64,000 nucleotides of DNA from positions 496,001-560,000 of the forward strand of contig CAWDDC010000004.1 in NCBI GenBank assembly GCA_963801045.1, given 5' to 3'. The notes beneath the pieces were generated by a model. The model was not told the origin of the DNA. It ran no database searches and was given only the letters and a program-made list of their open reading frames with translations. The translations under genes and the position numbers were made by a program. Source of the stretch: JACCWP01 sp963801045 (lineage in GTDB: Bacteria; Actinomycetota; Actinomycetes; Propionibacteriales; Nocardioidaceae). This document shows positions 51,112 through 60,306 of the stretch, piece by piece; within the stretch, counting starts at the first letter, position 1, and the number at the start of each line of letters is the position of its first letter.

Positions 51112-52586
51112 TGCCGGAGCTGTACGTCGGGGGCACATGGGTCGCGGCGCGCAACGGCGCCACCCGGGAGATCAGATGTCCCGCCGACGGCAGCCTGGTC
51201 CGTACCGTCGACGAGGCCGACCGCACCGACACCGAGGCGGCGATCGTCGCGGCGCGGCGCGCGTTCGACAGCAGCGGCTGGCCGCACACACCGGCACCCG
51301 AGCGGGGTGCGCTGCTGCACCGGGTCGCCGACCTGCTGGTCACGCACAAGGCCGACGTCGCCCGCGCGGAGTCGCTGGACACCGGCAAGCGGCTGGTGGA
51401 GTCCGAGTACGACGTCGACGACGTCGTCGGCGTCTTCCGGCACTACGCCGGGCTCGCGGGCGAGGACGCCGGCCGCGTGGTCGACACCGGTCAGCCGGGC
51501 ATCGTCAGCCGGGTCGTGCACGAGCCGCTCGGGGTCTGCGGCCTCATCACCCCGTGGAACTACCCGCTGCTGCAGACGTCCTGGAAGGTGGCGCCGGCGC
51601 TGGCCGCAGGCAACACGTTCGTGCTCAAGCCGAGCGAGCTCACGCCCTCGTCGGCGATCCTGCTGATGCACTACCTCGAGGAGGCTGGCCTGCCCGGCGG
51701 CGTCGCCAACCTGGTGCTCGGTGCCGGCCCCGCCGCGGGGGCGCCGCTGAGCGAGCACTCCGACGTCGACCTGGTCTCGTTCACCGGCGGGCTGGAGACG
51801 GGCAAGCGGGTGATGGCCGCCGCTGCCGGCACGGTGAAGAAGGTCGCGCTCGAGCTCGGCGGCAAGAACCCGAACATCGTGTTCGCCGACGCCGACCGTG
51901 AGACCGCGCTGGACATGGCGCTGACCGCCGTGTTCCTGCACTCCGGCCAGGTCTGCTCGGCGGGCGCCCGCCTGGTGGTGCAGGACTCGATCCATGACGC
52001 GTTCGTCGACGAGCTCGTGCGACGCGCGTGCCGGATCCGGCTGGGCGGCCCCTTCGACGAGTCCGCCGAGACCGGCCCGCTGATCTCCGCGGCCCACCGG
52101 GACAAGGTGGAGGCCTACGTCGCGGCCGGCCTCGCCGAGGGCGCGACGCTGCGCTGCGGTGGGGTCCGTCCCGACGACGACCGGCTGCGTGACGGCTTCT
52201 ACTACCTGCCGACGATCCTCGACGACTGCAAGCCGGGCATGAGCGTGCTGCGCGAGGAGTCGTTCGGCCCGGTGCTCACGGTCGAGACGTTCGGCTCCGA
52301 GGACGACGCCGTGACGATCGCCAACGACAGCCGCTACGGGCTGGCGGGTGCGGTGTGGACCGGCGACGGCGGGCGGGCCGAGCGGGTGGCCGCGCGGCTG
52401 CGGATGGGCACGGTGTGGATCAACGACTACCACCCGTACGTCCCGCAGGCGGAGTGGGGCGGGTACAAGCAGTCCGGCATCGGCCGCGAGCTCGGCCGCG
52501 CCGGGCTGGACGAGTACCGCGAGACCAAGCACGTGTGGCACAACATCGCGCCGGAGCCGCAGCGCTGGTTCGGCGGTGACGCATGA
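51111..52586 (+). CDS. betB: Betaine-aldehyde dehydrogenase family protein
   Basis: Oxidises betaine aldehyde to glycine betaine with NAD(P). 491 residues of the ALDH superfamily: GLITPWNYPLLQTSWKVAPALAAGNTFVLKPSE (coenzyme site), the catalytic Glu in ALELGGKNPNIVFAD, and the nucleophilic Cys in FLHSGQVCSAGARL. MGTVWINDYHPYVPQAEWGGYKQSGIGRELG is typical of betaine-type enzymes. GGAGG precedes the ATG, which overlaps the regulator stop. Followed by betA with an ATGA overlap, so choline to betaine conversion is encoded as a unit. Confidence 0.9.
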   Translation: MPELYVGGTWVAARNGATREIRCPADGSLVRTVDEADRTDTEAAIVAARRAFDSSGWPHTPAPERGALLHRVADLLVTHKADVARAESLDTGKRLVESEYDVDDVVGVFRHYAGLAGEDAGRVVDTGQPGIVSRVVHEPLGVCGLITPWNYPLLQTSWKVAPALAAGNTFVLKPSELTPSSAILLMHYLEEAGLPGGVANLVLGAGPAAGAPLSEHSDVDLVSFTGGLETGKRVMAAAAGTVKKVALELGGKNPNIVFADADRETALDMALTAVFLHSGQVCSAGARLVVQDSIHDAFVDELVRRACRIRLGGPFDESAETGPLISAAHRDKVEAYVAAGLAEGATLRCGGVRPDDDRLRDGFYYLPTILDDCKPGMSVLREESFGPVLTVETFGSEDDAVTIANDSRYGLAGAVWTGDGGRAERVAARLRMGTVWINDYHPYVPQAEWGGYKQSGIGRELGRAGLDEYRETKHVWHNIAPEPQRWFGGDA

Positions 52587-54322
52587 GCCGGGACAGGTAC
52601 GACGTCGTCATCGTCGGCGGCGGGTCGGCGGGGTGCGTGCTGGCGAACCGGTTGAGTGCCGACCCGTCGACCAGCGTGCTGGTGCTCGAGGCGGGCCGTA
52701 CCGACTACAAGTTCGACCCGTTCATCCACATGCCGGCGGCGCTGCCGTTCCCGATCGGCAGCCGGTTCTACGACTGGCGCTACCACTCCGACCCCGAGCC
52801 GCAGATGGGCGGCCGGCGGGTGTTCCAGGGCCGGGGCAAGCTGCTCGGTGGCTCGTCCAGCATCAACGGGATGATCTTCCAGCGCGGCAACCCGCTCGAC
52901 TTCGAGCGCTGGGCCGCCGACGCAGGAATGGAGGGCTGGGACTACGCGCACTGCCTGCCGTACTTCAAGCGGATGGAGACCTGTCTGGCCGGTGCGGACC
53001 GGTGGCGAGGCGGCGACGGCCCGCTGGTGCTCGAGCGCGGCGCGGCCACGAACCCGTTGTTCGGCGCCTTCTTCGAAGCGGCGCAACAGGCCGGCTACCC
53101 GCTCACCGACGACGTCAACGGCTACCGCCAGGAGGGTTTCGCCCGCTTCGACCGCACCGTGCACCGCGGCCGCCGGCTCAGCGCCGCCCGCGCGTACCTG
53201 CACCCGGTGAAGCGGCGGCCCAACCTCACCGTGGAGACGGTCGCGCACGCCACCAGGATCGTCTTCGAGGGCGACCGGGCGGTCGGCGTCGACTACCTGC
53301 GGGCCGGCCGGCTCCGTCGCAGCGTGCGCGCCGGGCACGTGGTGTGCAGCGGCGGCTCCATCAACACGCCGCAGCTGCTGCAGCTGTCCGGGGTCGGCGA
53401 CGCCACCCTGCTCAAGGACCTGGGCATCGACGTGGTGGCCGACCTGCCCGGCGTCGGCGCCAACCTGCAGGACCACCTCGAGGTCTACGTGCAGCACGCG
53501 TCCAGCCAGCCGGTGTCGATCGCACCCGGGTTGCGGTGGCGGCACCGGCCGCGGATCGGTGCGGAGTGGTTGTTCCTGCGCCGTGGGCTCGGGGCGACGA
53601 ACCACTTCGAGGGCGGCGGCTTCGTGCGCACCAACGACGACGTGGCCTACCCCAACCTGATGTTCCACTTCCTGCCGATCGCGATCCGCTACGACGGCAG
53701 CCAGCCGCACGGCCTGCGGCCGGGCGAGCACGGCTACCAGGTGCACATCGGGCCGATGTACTCCGACGCGCGCGGGTCGGTGACGATCAGGTCGACCGAC
53801 CCCAAGCAGCACCCCTCGCTGAGGTTCAACTACCTGTCGACCGATCAGGACCGGCGCGAGTGGCTCGAATCGGTGCAAGTCGCGCGCGACATCCTGGACC
53901 AGCCCGCGCTGGCTGCGTACAACGACGGCGAGCTGTCGCCGGGCCCGTCGGTGCGTACCGACGAACAGGTGCTCGACTGGGTGGCGCGCGACGCCGAGAC
54001 CGCCTACCACCCGTCGTGCACGGCCCGGATGGGCGCCGACGACATGGCGGTGCTCGACCCCACCACGATGGGCGTGCACGGCCTGCGCGGGCTCAGCGTC
54101 GTGGACGCGTCCTCTATGCCGTACGTGACCAACGGGAACATCTACGCACCGGTGATGATGCTCGCCGAGAAGGCCGCAGACCTGATCGCGGGGAACACGC
54201 CGCTGCCGCCTGCGGATGTGCCGTTCTACCGACATGGCGCGGGGTCGCCGCTCTACGCTCCAGGTGACCCCCGCAACCATCCAGGCAACCATCCAGCCGA
54301 CGACGAGAAGGGTCGGACATGA
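52583..54322 (+). CDS. betA: Choline dehydrogenase-like GMC oxidoreductase
   Basis: 579 residues of the glucose-methanol-choline family, converting choline to betaine aldehyde. The FAD-binding start is YDVVIVGGGSAGCVLANRLSADP, the first GMC signature is GRGKLLGGSSSINGMIFQRG, the second GSINTPQLLQLSGVG, and the catalytic His/Asn lie in YHPSCTARMG and DASSMPYVTNGNIYAPVMMLAEKAADLI. ATGA overlaps link it to betB before and to the transporter ATPase after. It may pass electrons to the respiratory chain; the family also contains oxidases, so the acceptor is not certain. Confidence 0.9.
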   Translation: MSRDRYDVVIVGGGSAGCVLANRLSADPSTSVLVLEAGRTDYKFDPFIHMPAALPFPIGSRFYDWRYHSDPEPQMGGRRVFQGRGKLLGGSSSINGMIFQRGNPLDFERWAADAGMEGWDYAHCLPYFKRMETCLAGADRWRGGDGPLVLERGAATNPLFGAFFEAAQQAGYPLTDDVNGYRQEGFARFDRTVHRGRRLSAARAYLHPVKRRPNLTVETVAHATRIVFEGDRAVGVDYLRAGRLRRSVRAGHVVCSGGSINTPQLLQLSGVGDATLLKDLGIDVVADLPGVGANLQDHLEVYVQHASSQPVSIAPGLRWRHRPRIGAEWLFLRRGLGATNHFEGGGFVRTNDDVAYPNLMFHFLPIAIRYDGSQPHGLRPGEHGYQVHIGPMYSDARGSVTIRSTDPKQHPSLRFNYLSTDQDRREWLESVQVARDILDQPALAAYNDGELSPGPSVRTDEQVLDWVARDAETAYHPSCTARMGADDMAVLDPTTMGVHGLRGLSVVDASSMPYVTNGNIYAPVMMLAEKAADLIAGNTPLPPADVPFYRHGAGSPLYAPGDPRNHPGNHPADDEKGRT

Positions 54323-55368
54323 GTGACGCAGCACTGTCGGTCCACGAGCTGTGGAAGGTGTTCGGCCCGAAGGCCGACCGCATCATCGGCAGCGCGGACG
54401 CCGATCTGCCGCGCCCCGAGCTGCTGTCCAAGACCGGTTGCGTGGCCGCGGTCAAGGACGTCTCCTTCGACGTCGCACCCGGCGAGGTCTTCGTGGTGAT
54501 GGGGTTGTCCGGTTCCGGCAAGTCGACGCTGGTGCGCTGCCTGACCCGGTTGATCGAGCCCACGGCAGGCCGGATCGACCTCGACGGCGAGGACGTGCTC
54601 GCGATGTCGGAGTCACGGCTGCGCGAGCTGCGCCGCACTCACGTGTCGATGGTGTTCCAGCACTTCGGTCTGCTCCCGCACCGCCGGGTGATCGACAACG
54701 TCGCGTACGGCCTGGAGATCCGCGGGGTCGCCAAGGCGGAGCGGCACGAGAAGGCCCGCGAGGTGGTCGAGCTGGTCGGGCTCGGCGGCAACGAGAACTC
54801 CTACCCCGACCAGCTGTCCGGCGGCATGCAGCAGCGCGTCGGCCTGGCCCGCGCGCTCGCGGTCGACCCGACGGTGATGCTGTTCGACGAGCCGTTCTCC
54901 GCGCTCGACCCGCTGATCCGCCGGGACATGCAGAACGAGGTCATCCGGCTGCACCACGAGGTCGGCAAGACGATGGTCTTCATCACCCACGATCTGCAGG
55001 AGGCGCTCAAGCTCGGCGACCGCATCCTGATCATGCGCGACGGCGAGATCGTCCAGGTCGGTGCGCCGGCCGAGGTGGTGGCGGCACCGGCCGACGACTA
55101 CGTGCGCGACTTCGTCAGCGAGGTGCCGCGCAGCCACGTGCTCACGCTTCGCTGGGTCGCACGTGCGCCGCGCGACGGCGACTCGATGGAGGGCCCGGTC
55201 ATGCAGGCCGACCGGATCGTCCGGGACGCCGCGCGCGAGGCGCTCAGCTCCGACCTCCCCGTACGCGTCCACGACGGGGGCACGTTCATCGGGATCATCG
55301 ACGACGACGACCTGCTGCGTTGCATCGTCGCCGAGGAGAATTCGCCGCAGGAGGTGCCCGCTCAGTGA
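54319..55368 (+). CDS. proV: Glycine betaine/proline ABC transporter ATP-binding protein
   Basis: 349 residues of the ProV/OpuAA type. Walker A is MGLSGSGKSTLVRC, the signature is LSGGMQQRVGLARALAVDP, Walker B is VMLFDEPFSALDPLIRRD, and the switch histidine is in VFITHDLQEALKLGD. The N-terminus WKVFGPKADRIIG is the usual QAT-family extension. The C-terminal tail (DGGTFIGIIDDDDLLRCI) looks like one degenerate CBS motif; CBS pairs sense ionic strength in OpuA, so osmotic gating may be weak or lost (inference). The stop overlaps the permease start (GTGA). Confidence 0.93.
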   Translation: MSDAALSVHELWKVFGPKADRIIGSADADLPRPELLSKTGCVAAVKDVSFDVAPGEVFVVMGLSGSGKSTLVRCLTRLIEPTAGRIDLDGEDVLAMSESRLRELRRTHVSMVFQHFGLLPHRRVIDNVAYGLEIRGVAKAERHEKAREVVELVGLGGNENSYPDQLSGGMQQRVGLARALAVDPTVMLFDEPFSALDPLIRRDMQNEVIRLHHEVGKTMVFITHDLQEALKLGDRILIMRDGEIVQVGAPAEVVAAPADDYVRDFVSEVPRSHVLTLRWVARAPRDGDSMEGPVMQADRIVRDAAREALSSDLPVRVHDGGTFIGIIDDDDLLRCIVAEENSPQEVPAQ

Positions 55369-57374
55369 GCGCGACAGCTCCTCCGCAGGCGCCGCGCCAG
55401 CGGGTCGAGGACGCCCCCGCCGGGCCGGGTGCGTTGGACGGCGTCCGCCGCTGGTACGCGGTCGGCGTCGTCCTGGTGCTGTGGGTGCTGGGCTGGGCGC
55501 TGTTCAAGGGCAAGCAGACGCTGGAGATCGGCGTCGCGGAGAACACCGACTTCCACCGCTGGCTGCTCGATGTGCGCGACAGCGTCGAGAGCCAGCGCGA
55601 GTCGAACTTCGTCCTCAACTACGTGGTCGGCGGCATCAGCGACTTCCTCGACTGGCTGGTGACCTTCCTCCAGGAGCTGTTCAGCGACGCCGCGTTCCCG
55701 CGGCCCGTGCCCGAGGTCGGCTGGCTCGGCGTGGTCGCCCTCGCGGTGACCCTTGCGTACGCGCTGGCCGGAGCCCGGATCGCGGTGTTCGCGGGCGCCA
55801 GCCTGATGCTGTGCGGCTACCTCGGCTACTGGCAGGACACCATCGACCTGCTGATCGTCACCGGCGTGTCGGTCGGCATCTGCGTGGTGATCGGGCTCCC
55901 GCTCGGCATCTGGATGTCCCGCAGCAAGCGCGCGACGAACCTCCTCACCCCGGTCCTGGATCTCCTGCAGACGATGCCGGCGTTCGCGTACCTGGTGCCG
56001 CTGGTGCTGTTCTTCGGGATCGGGGCGGCGTCGGCCGTCGTCGTCACCATCATCTACGCGTTGCCTCCGCTGGTGCGCATCTCGGCGCACGGGTTGCGCT
56101 CGGTGGCCCCCTCGACCGTCGAGGCGAGCCGTTCGATCGGGTCGACCAAGACCCAGCTGCTGCGCACCGTTCAGCTGCCGATGGCGCGGCGCACCATCTT
56201 GGTGGGCGTCAACCAGACCACGATGGCCGCGCTGTCGATGGCGACCATCGCCGCCCTGGTCAGCGGCCCCGGCCTCGGCGTTCCGGTCCTCGAGGCCCTG
56301 CAGATCAACGACGTCGGCGAGGCATCCGTCGCCGGCCTGTGCATCGTGCTGCTGGCGATCATGCTCGACCGGGCGACCACGGCCGCCGGGGAGCGGGCGG
56401 AGATCGCCCTGCGCACCGGCCAGGACCCTCGGCTGCGGCGGATCGTGCTGGCGGTGCTGGGCGTCCTCACGGTGGTGGCGATCGTGCTGTCGCGACAGCG
56501 TCTCGCGCTGGCTGAGTTCCCCGACTCCGAGCTGGGTCCCAAGCTCACCGAGTGGATCAACTCCTTCACGGACACGTTCGTCGACGGCGTACGCCCGGTG
56601 ACCCAGGCGATCAAGGACTTCATCACCTATGGGCTGCTGAACCCGCTCGAGTCGCTCCTGTCGGAGTCACCCTGGTGGCTGATGTCGGCCGTGCTGATCG
56701 CGTTGGCGTACCTGCTGGGCGGCACCCGGGCGCTGGTGTCGACCGCCATCTGCGTGGCGATCATCCTCGGCACCGGGCTCTGGAACGAGTCGATGAAGAC
56801 GCTGGCGATGACGCTGGTCGCGACCGTCCTCGTCATCCTGCTCGGCATCGTCGTCGGTGTGTGGATCGGCCGGAACCGGCGTGCCGAGACGGTGATCAGG
56901 CCGTTCCTCGACGCCCTGCAGACGCTGCCGCCGTTCGTCTACCTGGTGCCGGCGCTGGCGCTGTTCGGCGTGACCCGGCTCACCGCGATCATCGCGGCCG
57001 TGGCCTACGCCGCCCCCGTCGCCATCAAGCTGGTGGCAGACGGCATCCGCGGGGTCCCCGCGACCACCGTCGAGGCGGCCGAGTCGGCCGGTACGAGCAC
57101 CGGGCAGATGATCCGCAAGGTGCAGCTGCCGATGGCCCGCGGCGCGGTCGTGCTCGCGCTCAACCAGGGCCTGCTGTACGTGCTGTCCATGGTCGTCGTC
57201 GGCGGCCTGGTCGGAGGCGGTGGCCTCGGGTTCCTCGTGGTCAGCGGCTTCGCACAGTCCGAGGACTTCGGCAAGGGCCTTGCCGCCGGCATCGCGATCA
57301 CCGCGCTGGGCGTGATGCTCGACCGGATCAGCGTCTACACGGCCGCCCGCTACGGACGGGCAGCCACCCCATGA
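55365..57374 (+). CDS. proW: Betaine ABC transporter permease with two fused permease domains
   Basis: 669 residues containing two ProW-type permease domains in tandem. The first (about 95-340) includes VVIGLPLGIWMSRSKRAT, LLQTMPAFAYLVPLVLFFGIG and SIGSTKTQLLRTVQLPMARR; the second (about 425-665) repeats the pattern with VVGVWIGRNRRAETVIRP, ALQTLPPFVYLVPALALFGV and SAGTSTGQMIRKVQLPMARG. Each half carries the EAA-type loop that docks on ProV, so one chain can supply the whole channel. GTG start 55365. The sequence between the halves includes another hydrophobic helix. Confidence 0.9.
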   Translation: MSATAPPQAPRQRVEDAPAGPGALDGVRRWYAVGVVLVLWVLGWALFKGKQTLEIGVAENTDFHRWLLDVRDSVESQRESNFVLNYVVGGISDFLDWLVTFLQELFSDAAFPRPVPEVGWLGVVALAVTLAYALAGARIAVFAGASLMLCGYLGYWQDTIDLLIVTGVSVGICVVIGLPLGIWMSRSKRATNLLTPVLDLLQTMPAFAYLVPLVLFFGIGAASAVVVTIIYALPPLVRISAHGLRSVAPSTVEASRSIGSTKTQLLRTVQLPMARRTILVGVNQTTMAALSMATIAALVSGPGLGVPVLEALQINDVGEASVAGLCIVLLAIMLDRATTAAGERAEIALRTGQDPRLRRIVLAVLGVLTVVAIVLSRQRLALAEFPDSELGPKLTEWINSFTDTFVDGVRPVTQAIKDFITYGLLNPLESLLSESPWWLMSAVLIALAYLLGGTRALVSTAICVAIILGTGLWNESMKTLAMTLVATVLVILLGIVVGVWIGRNRRAETVIRPFLDALQTLPPFVYLVPALALFGVTRLTAIIAAVAYAAPVAIKLVADGIRGVPATTVEAAESAGTSTGQMIRKVQLPMARGAVVLALNQGLLYVLSMVVVGGLVGGGGLGFLVVSGFAQSEDFGKGLAAGIAITALGVMLDRISVYTAARYGRAATP

Positions 57375-57402
57375 CCCGCAGGAATCAGCCAATTGCGAAA
57401 TA

Positions 57403-57422
57403 TGCCTCGGGAGACCGCGGCA
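57403..57422 (+). promoter_or_regulatory. Stem-loop between the permease and binding-protein genes
   Basis: TGCCTCGG and CCGCGGCA pair with one internal T-C mismatch around a GAGA (GNRA-type) tetraloop. The hairpin lies in the 65-bp gap between permease and binding protein, 6 bases before AAGGAG (57429-57434). Hairpins here are often used to raise binding-protein mRNA above that of the permease; that role is inference. The flanking stretch is the most AT-rich of the operon. Confidence 0.4.
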
Positions 57423-57439
57423 CGACAGAAGGAGACAGC

Positions 57440-58423
57440 GTGGCACGAAGGAACCGACGGGGCGGCCGACGGGCGCTGCCCCTGTCAATGATCGGCGTCG
57501 TCGCGGCCACCGCGTTGGTGGCCTGCGGCGGCGGAGACATCGAGTCGGCCGACACGCCAGAGGGCGCGGCCGAGTGTGGCGACTTCAACATGGCCATCAA
57601 CCCCTGGGTCGGCTACGAGGCGTCTGCCTACGTCGTCGGCCAGGTGGCGGCCAACGAGCTCGGCTGCAACGTGGAGTACAAGACCCTGAAGGAGGAGCTC
57701 GCCTGGCAGGGCTTCGGCTCCGGTGAGGTCGACGTCGTGATCGAGAACTGGGGTCACGACGACCTCAAGAAGAAGTACGTCGAGGAGCAGGGCACCGCAA
57801 CCGTCGTGGGGCCGAACGGCAACATCGGGGTCATCGGCTGGTTCGTGCCGCCGTGGCTGGCCAAGGAGCACCCCGAGGTCCTCGACTGGAAGAACCTGAA
57901 CGACTTCGCGGACGAGTTCGAGACGTCGGAGTCCAACGGCAAGGGTCAGCTCCTCGACGGCGACCCGTCCTTCGTCACCAACGACGAGGCGCTGGTGCAG
58001 AACCTCGACCTCGACTTCGAGGTCGTCTACGCCGGGAGCGAGAACGCGCTCATCTCGGCCTTCCAGCAGGCCGAGGAGAACAAGGAGTGGGTCATCGGCT
58101 ACTTCTACGACCCGCAGTGGTTCATGTCGGTCGTGCCGCTGGAGAAGGTCACGCTTCCCCCGTACGAGCCCGGCTGCGACGCAGACCCGGAGAAGGTCGA
58201 CTGTGACTACCCCGAGTACACGCTGGACAAGATCGCCAGCGCGGAGTTCATGGAGGAGGACGGCCCGGCAGCCCGCCTGGTCGAGGCCTTCGAGTGGACC
58301 AACGAGGACCAGAACACCGTCGCCAAGTACATCGCCGAGGACAAGATGGACCAGGAGGACGCCGCGGAGAAGTGGATCGAGGACAACCAGGACAAGGTTG
58401 ACGCCTGGCTCGAGAGCCAGTAG
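57440..58423 (+). CDS. proX: Glycine betaine-binding lipoprotein (OpuAC/ProX family)
   Basis: 327 residues. A basic start, the hydrophobic LSMIGVVAATALVAC lipobox and a Gly/Asp linker make it a membrane-anchored binding protein. INPWVGYEASAYVVGQVAANELG, YKTLKEELAWQGFGSGEVDVVIENWG and NALISAFQQAEENKEWVIGYFYDPQWF are characteristic of quaternary-amine-binding proteins, with tryptophans and tyrosines that can form the aromatic cage. GTG 57440 has AAGGAG six bases before it and gives a normal signal peptide; an ATG at 57371 overlaps the permease stop but lacks support. Last gene of the operon, before a strong terminator. Confidence 0.92.
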   Translation: MARRNRRGGRRALPLSMIGVVAATALVACGGGDIESADTPEGAAECGDFNMAINPWVGYEASAYVVGQVAANELGCNVEYKTLKEELAWQGFGSGEVDVVIENWGHDDLKKKYVEEQGTATVVGPNGNIGVIGWFVPPWLAKEHPEVLDWKNLNDFADEFETSESNGKGQLLDGDPSFVTNDEALVQNLDLDFEVVYAGSENALISAFQQAEENKEWVIGYFYDPQWFMSVVPLEKVTLPPYEPGCDADPEKVDCDYPEYTLDKIASAEFMEEDGPAARLVEAFEWTNEDQNTVAKYIAEDKMDQEDAAEKWIEDNQDKVDAWLESQ

Positions 58424-58435
58424 TCACACCCAGCC

Positions 58436-58478
58436 GATCATCCGCGCAGTACGCCTCGGGCGTGCTGCGCGGATGATC
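58436..58478. terminator. Strong bidirectional terminator hairpin
   Basis: A 20-bp stem, identical arms except for one G-U position (GATCATCCGCGCAG then T or C, then ACGCC), around a three-base TCG loop. It lies between the proX stop (58423) and the convergent phosphodiesterase stop (58486) and can end transcripts from both sides. Confidence 0.85.
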
Positions 58479-58485
58479 GCGTGCG

Positions 58486-60150
58486 TCAGGGAGTGAGGCG
58501 GTGGGCCTGGCCGTCCATCGGCCGGATGACGTCGATCCCCATCGCGGCCAGCACCGTCGGCATGATGTCGACCGATCGGATCCGTTCCCTGCTGTCGGCC
58601 GCCGACGTGCCCGCGCCGGCGAACACGATCGGGATGCGCTGCACGTGCCGGTTGATGCCGCCGTGGTCGCCCGCCACGCCGTAGGACGTGTTGTCGCGCA
58701 GGGTGGCGATCAGGTCCGGCCCGTACCTGGCCGCCTCGGTGTCGACCAGCGTCTGGGCGTGGGCCCGGAACCACGCCCACTCGTCGTCACCCATTCCGGC
58801 GCGGCCGAGGTGCGACACCTTCTCGTAGTGCCGGCCCTGCCGGGACCAGACCGCCGTCACGTCCGGCAGCTGCTCCATCACGGCTGCGGTCTCGGCCGTG
58901 GCACCGGGACTCCGGTCGTCCAGCCAGGTGCGGATCGCGCCGTCCTGGAACGTGAGGTCGATGTTGCCGGTGTCGATCAGCGGCTGGAGGTCGGGCGCGG
59001 GGTCGTCGTAGTCGCCGTTGGCCGTGTTGCCCCAGTACCAGTTGTAGTCGCCCCGGCCGGGCCCGTCTTCACCGTGGAAGCGCCGCGACGGCTGCTGGCC
59101 GTGGTCGGACGTGAGCACGACCAGGGTGTCGTCGAGCTGGCCGCTGCGGCGCAGGTAACGCATCACCCGGCCCACCTGCTCGTCGGCGACGGCGGCCGCG
59201 CGGCGCATGTGCGTCATCGGCGCCGGGCCGCCCGGGTCGTCGATGCCACCCCACATGTGCATGGCCTTGTCGAGGCCGGGCAGGGACAGGAACATGCCGC
59301 TCCAGTCCGACTCGTTGCGCATGATCCGCATGGCCGCGTCGGCGGCCCACACGTCACCGCCCTGGTGCGCGGGGTCACGACCGACCGTGTAGCGGTTGCC
59401 GTCCAGCGGGTACATCCACGCCGGCGTCCGGTCGGTGTCGTACGGGATCGACGACGACGACTCGACGTAGAACCGGCCACACTCCGGCGACCTCAGGTAG
59501 CTCGGCACGTTGACGCCGTCAGGCCCGCGCCAGGTGAGGTCCGGCGTCGCGTCACCGTCGCAGTCGTAGTTGCGGCTCGAGAACGTCACGATGATGTCCG
59601 AGCCGGAACCGCCCATGGCCCACGCGGCGTACGACTTCGGGCTGACCGTGGCGACCGTCGAGCTGGGCCGTGCCATGTGCAGGTAGTCGGCCAGCTTCGG
59701 GTACCCGGCGTGATGCTGCAGCGCGAACATCTGTTCGCGGGTGAGGCTGCCGGTCAGCCAGTACGGGTTGCCCGGCTCGGTAGAGCCGGCGGTGAGGACG
59801 CGGTCGACGTCGCGGTAGTACTCGTCGGTCCAGCCCATCCGCTTGGGCATGACCCCGGTGGTGAGCACGTTGTGCGTGACCACGGTCTCGGCCCCGAGGT
59901 GTCCCAGGGTCGCGCGTGGGTAGTCGGTGCCGCGCTGCATCAACGCCTGCACGTTGTCCATGTCGTAGCGGTCGACCACCTGCTGCGACAACGAGTCGAC
60001 CAGGATCACCACCACCTTGGTCGGTGCGTCGGCCCCCGCGGCGGCGGGGGTGGGACCTGCGGACACGGAGCCGGTTCCGGCCCCGGCGGCGACCAGTGAC
60101 GTCACCCCGAGGGCGGCTGCGGCCAGGACGGATGGGACGGATCGACGCAT
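58486..60150 (-). CDS. Secreted alkaline-phosphatase-superfamily phosphodiesterase
   Basis: 554 residues with a signal peptide (MRRSVPSVLAAAALGVTSLVAAGAG). VVVILVDSLSQQVVDRY holds the first metal site, with Ser in place of the usual Thr nucleophile region; VLTSDHGQQPS and GVAGDHGGINRHVQRIPIVFAG hold the later Asp-His metal motifs. The family covers nucleotide pyrophosphatases and phosphodiesterases (NPP type) and related sulfatases; the nucleophile assignment is not certain. Lies alone between the proX terminator and the dehydrogenase gene, transcribed towards proX. Confidence 0.8.
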   Translation of the reverse strand: MRRSVPSVLAAAALGVTSLVAAGAGTGSVSAGPTPAAAGADAPTKVVVILVDSLSQQVVDRYDMDNVQALMQRGTDYPRATLGHLGAETVVTHNVLTTGVMPKRMGWTDEYYRDVDRVLTAGSTEPGNPYWLTGSLTREQMFALQHHAGYPKLADYLHMARPSSTVATVSPKSYAAWAMGGSGSDIIVTFSSRNYDCDGDATPDLTWRGPDGVNVPSYLRSPECGRFYVESSSSIPYDTDRTPAWMYPLDGNRYTVGRDPAHQGGDVWAADAAMRIMRNESDWSGMFLSLPGLDKAMHMWGGIDDPGGPAPMTHMRRAAAVADEQVGRVMRYLRRSGQLDDTLVVLTSDHGQQPSRRFHGEDGPGRGDYNWYWGNTANGDYDDPAPDLQPLIDTGNIDLTFQDGAIRTWLDDRSPGATAETAAVMEQLPDVTAVWSRQGRHYEKVSHLGRAGMGDDEWAWFRAHAQTLVDTEAARYGPDLIATLRDNTSYGVAGDHGGINRHVQRIPIVFAGAGTSAADSRERIRSVDIMPTVLAAMGIDVIRPMDGQAHRLTP

Positions 60151-60216
60151 TGCGACCTCCTGGGTCGTCGACAGCCTGCCCGGACCCTAGGCCCGCTCCC
60201 GGATCGGCGGCAAGGG

Positions 60217-60282
60217 TCGACCGGGAGCGGCCGGCTCCGCTACGCTGTTGCGCATAGCAAGGCGTGTTGCGTTCAGCGCAAC
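60217..60282 (+). promoter_or_regulatory. Promoter and palindromic sites of the dimethylglycine/sarcosine dehydrogenase gene
   Basis: TCGACC (60217-60222), an 18-bp spacer and TACGCT (60241-60246) form a plausible promoter. Directly after the -10 lies GTTGCGCATAGCAA, and 19 bp on the perfect 6+5+6 palindrome GTTGCG-TTCAG-CGCAAC (60266-60282). The same 17-bp pattern and the same -10 with identical spacing precede the MTHFR gene at 11151. AAGGGGAG precedes the start codon. Confidence 0.55.
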
Positions 60283-60306
60283 AACACGTGAGAAGGGGAG
60301 AACCCG

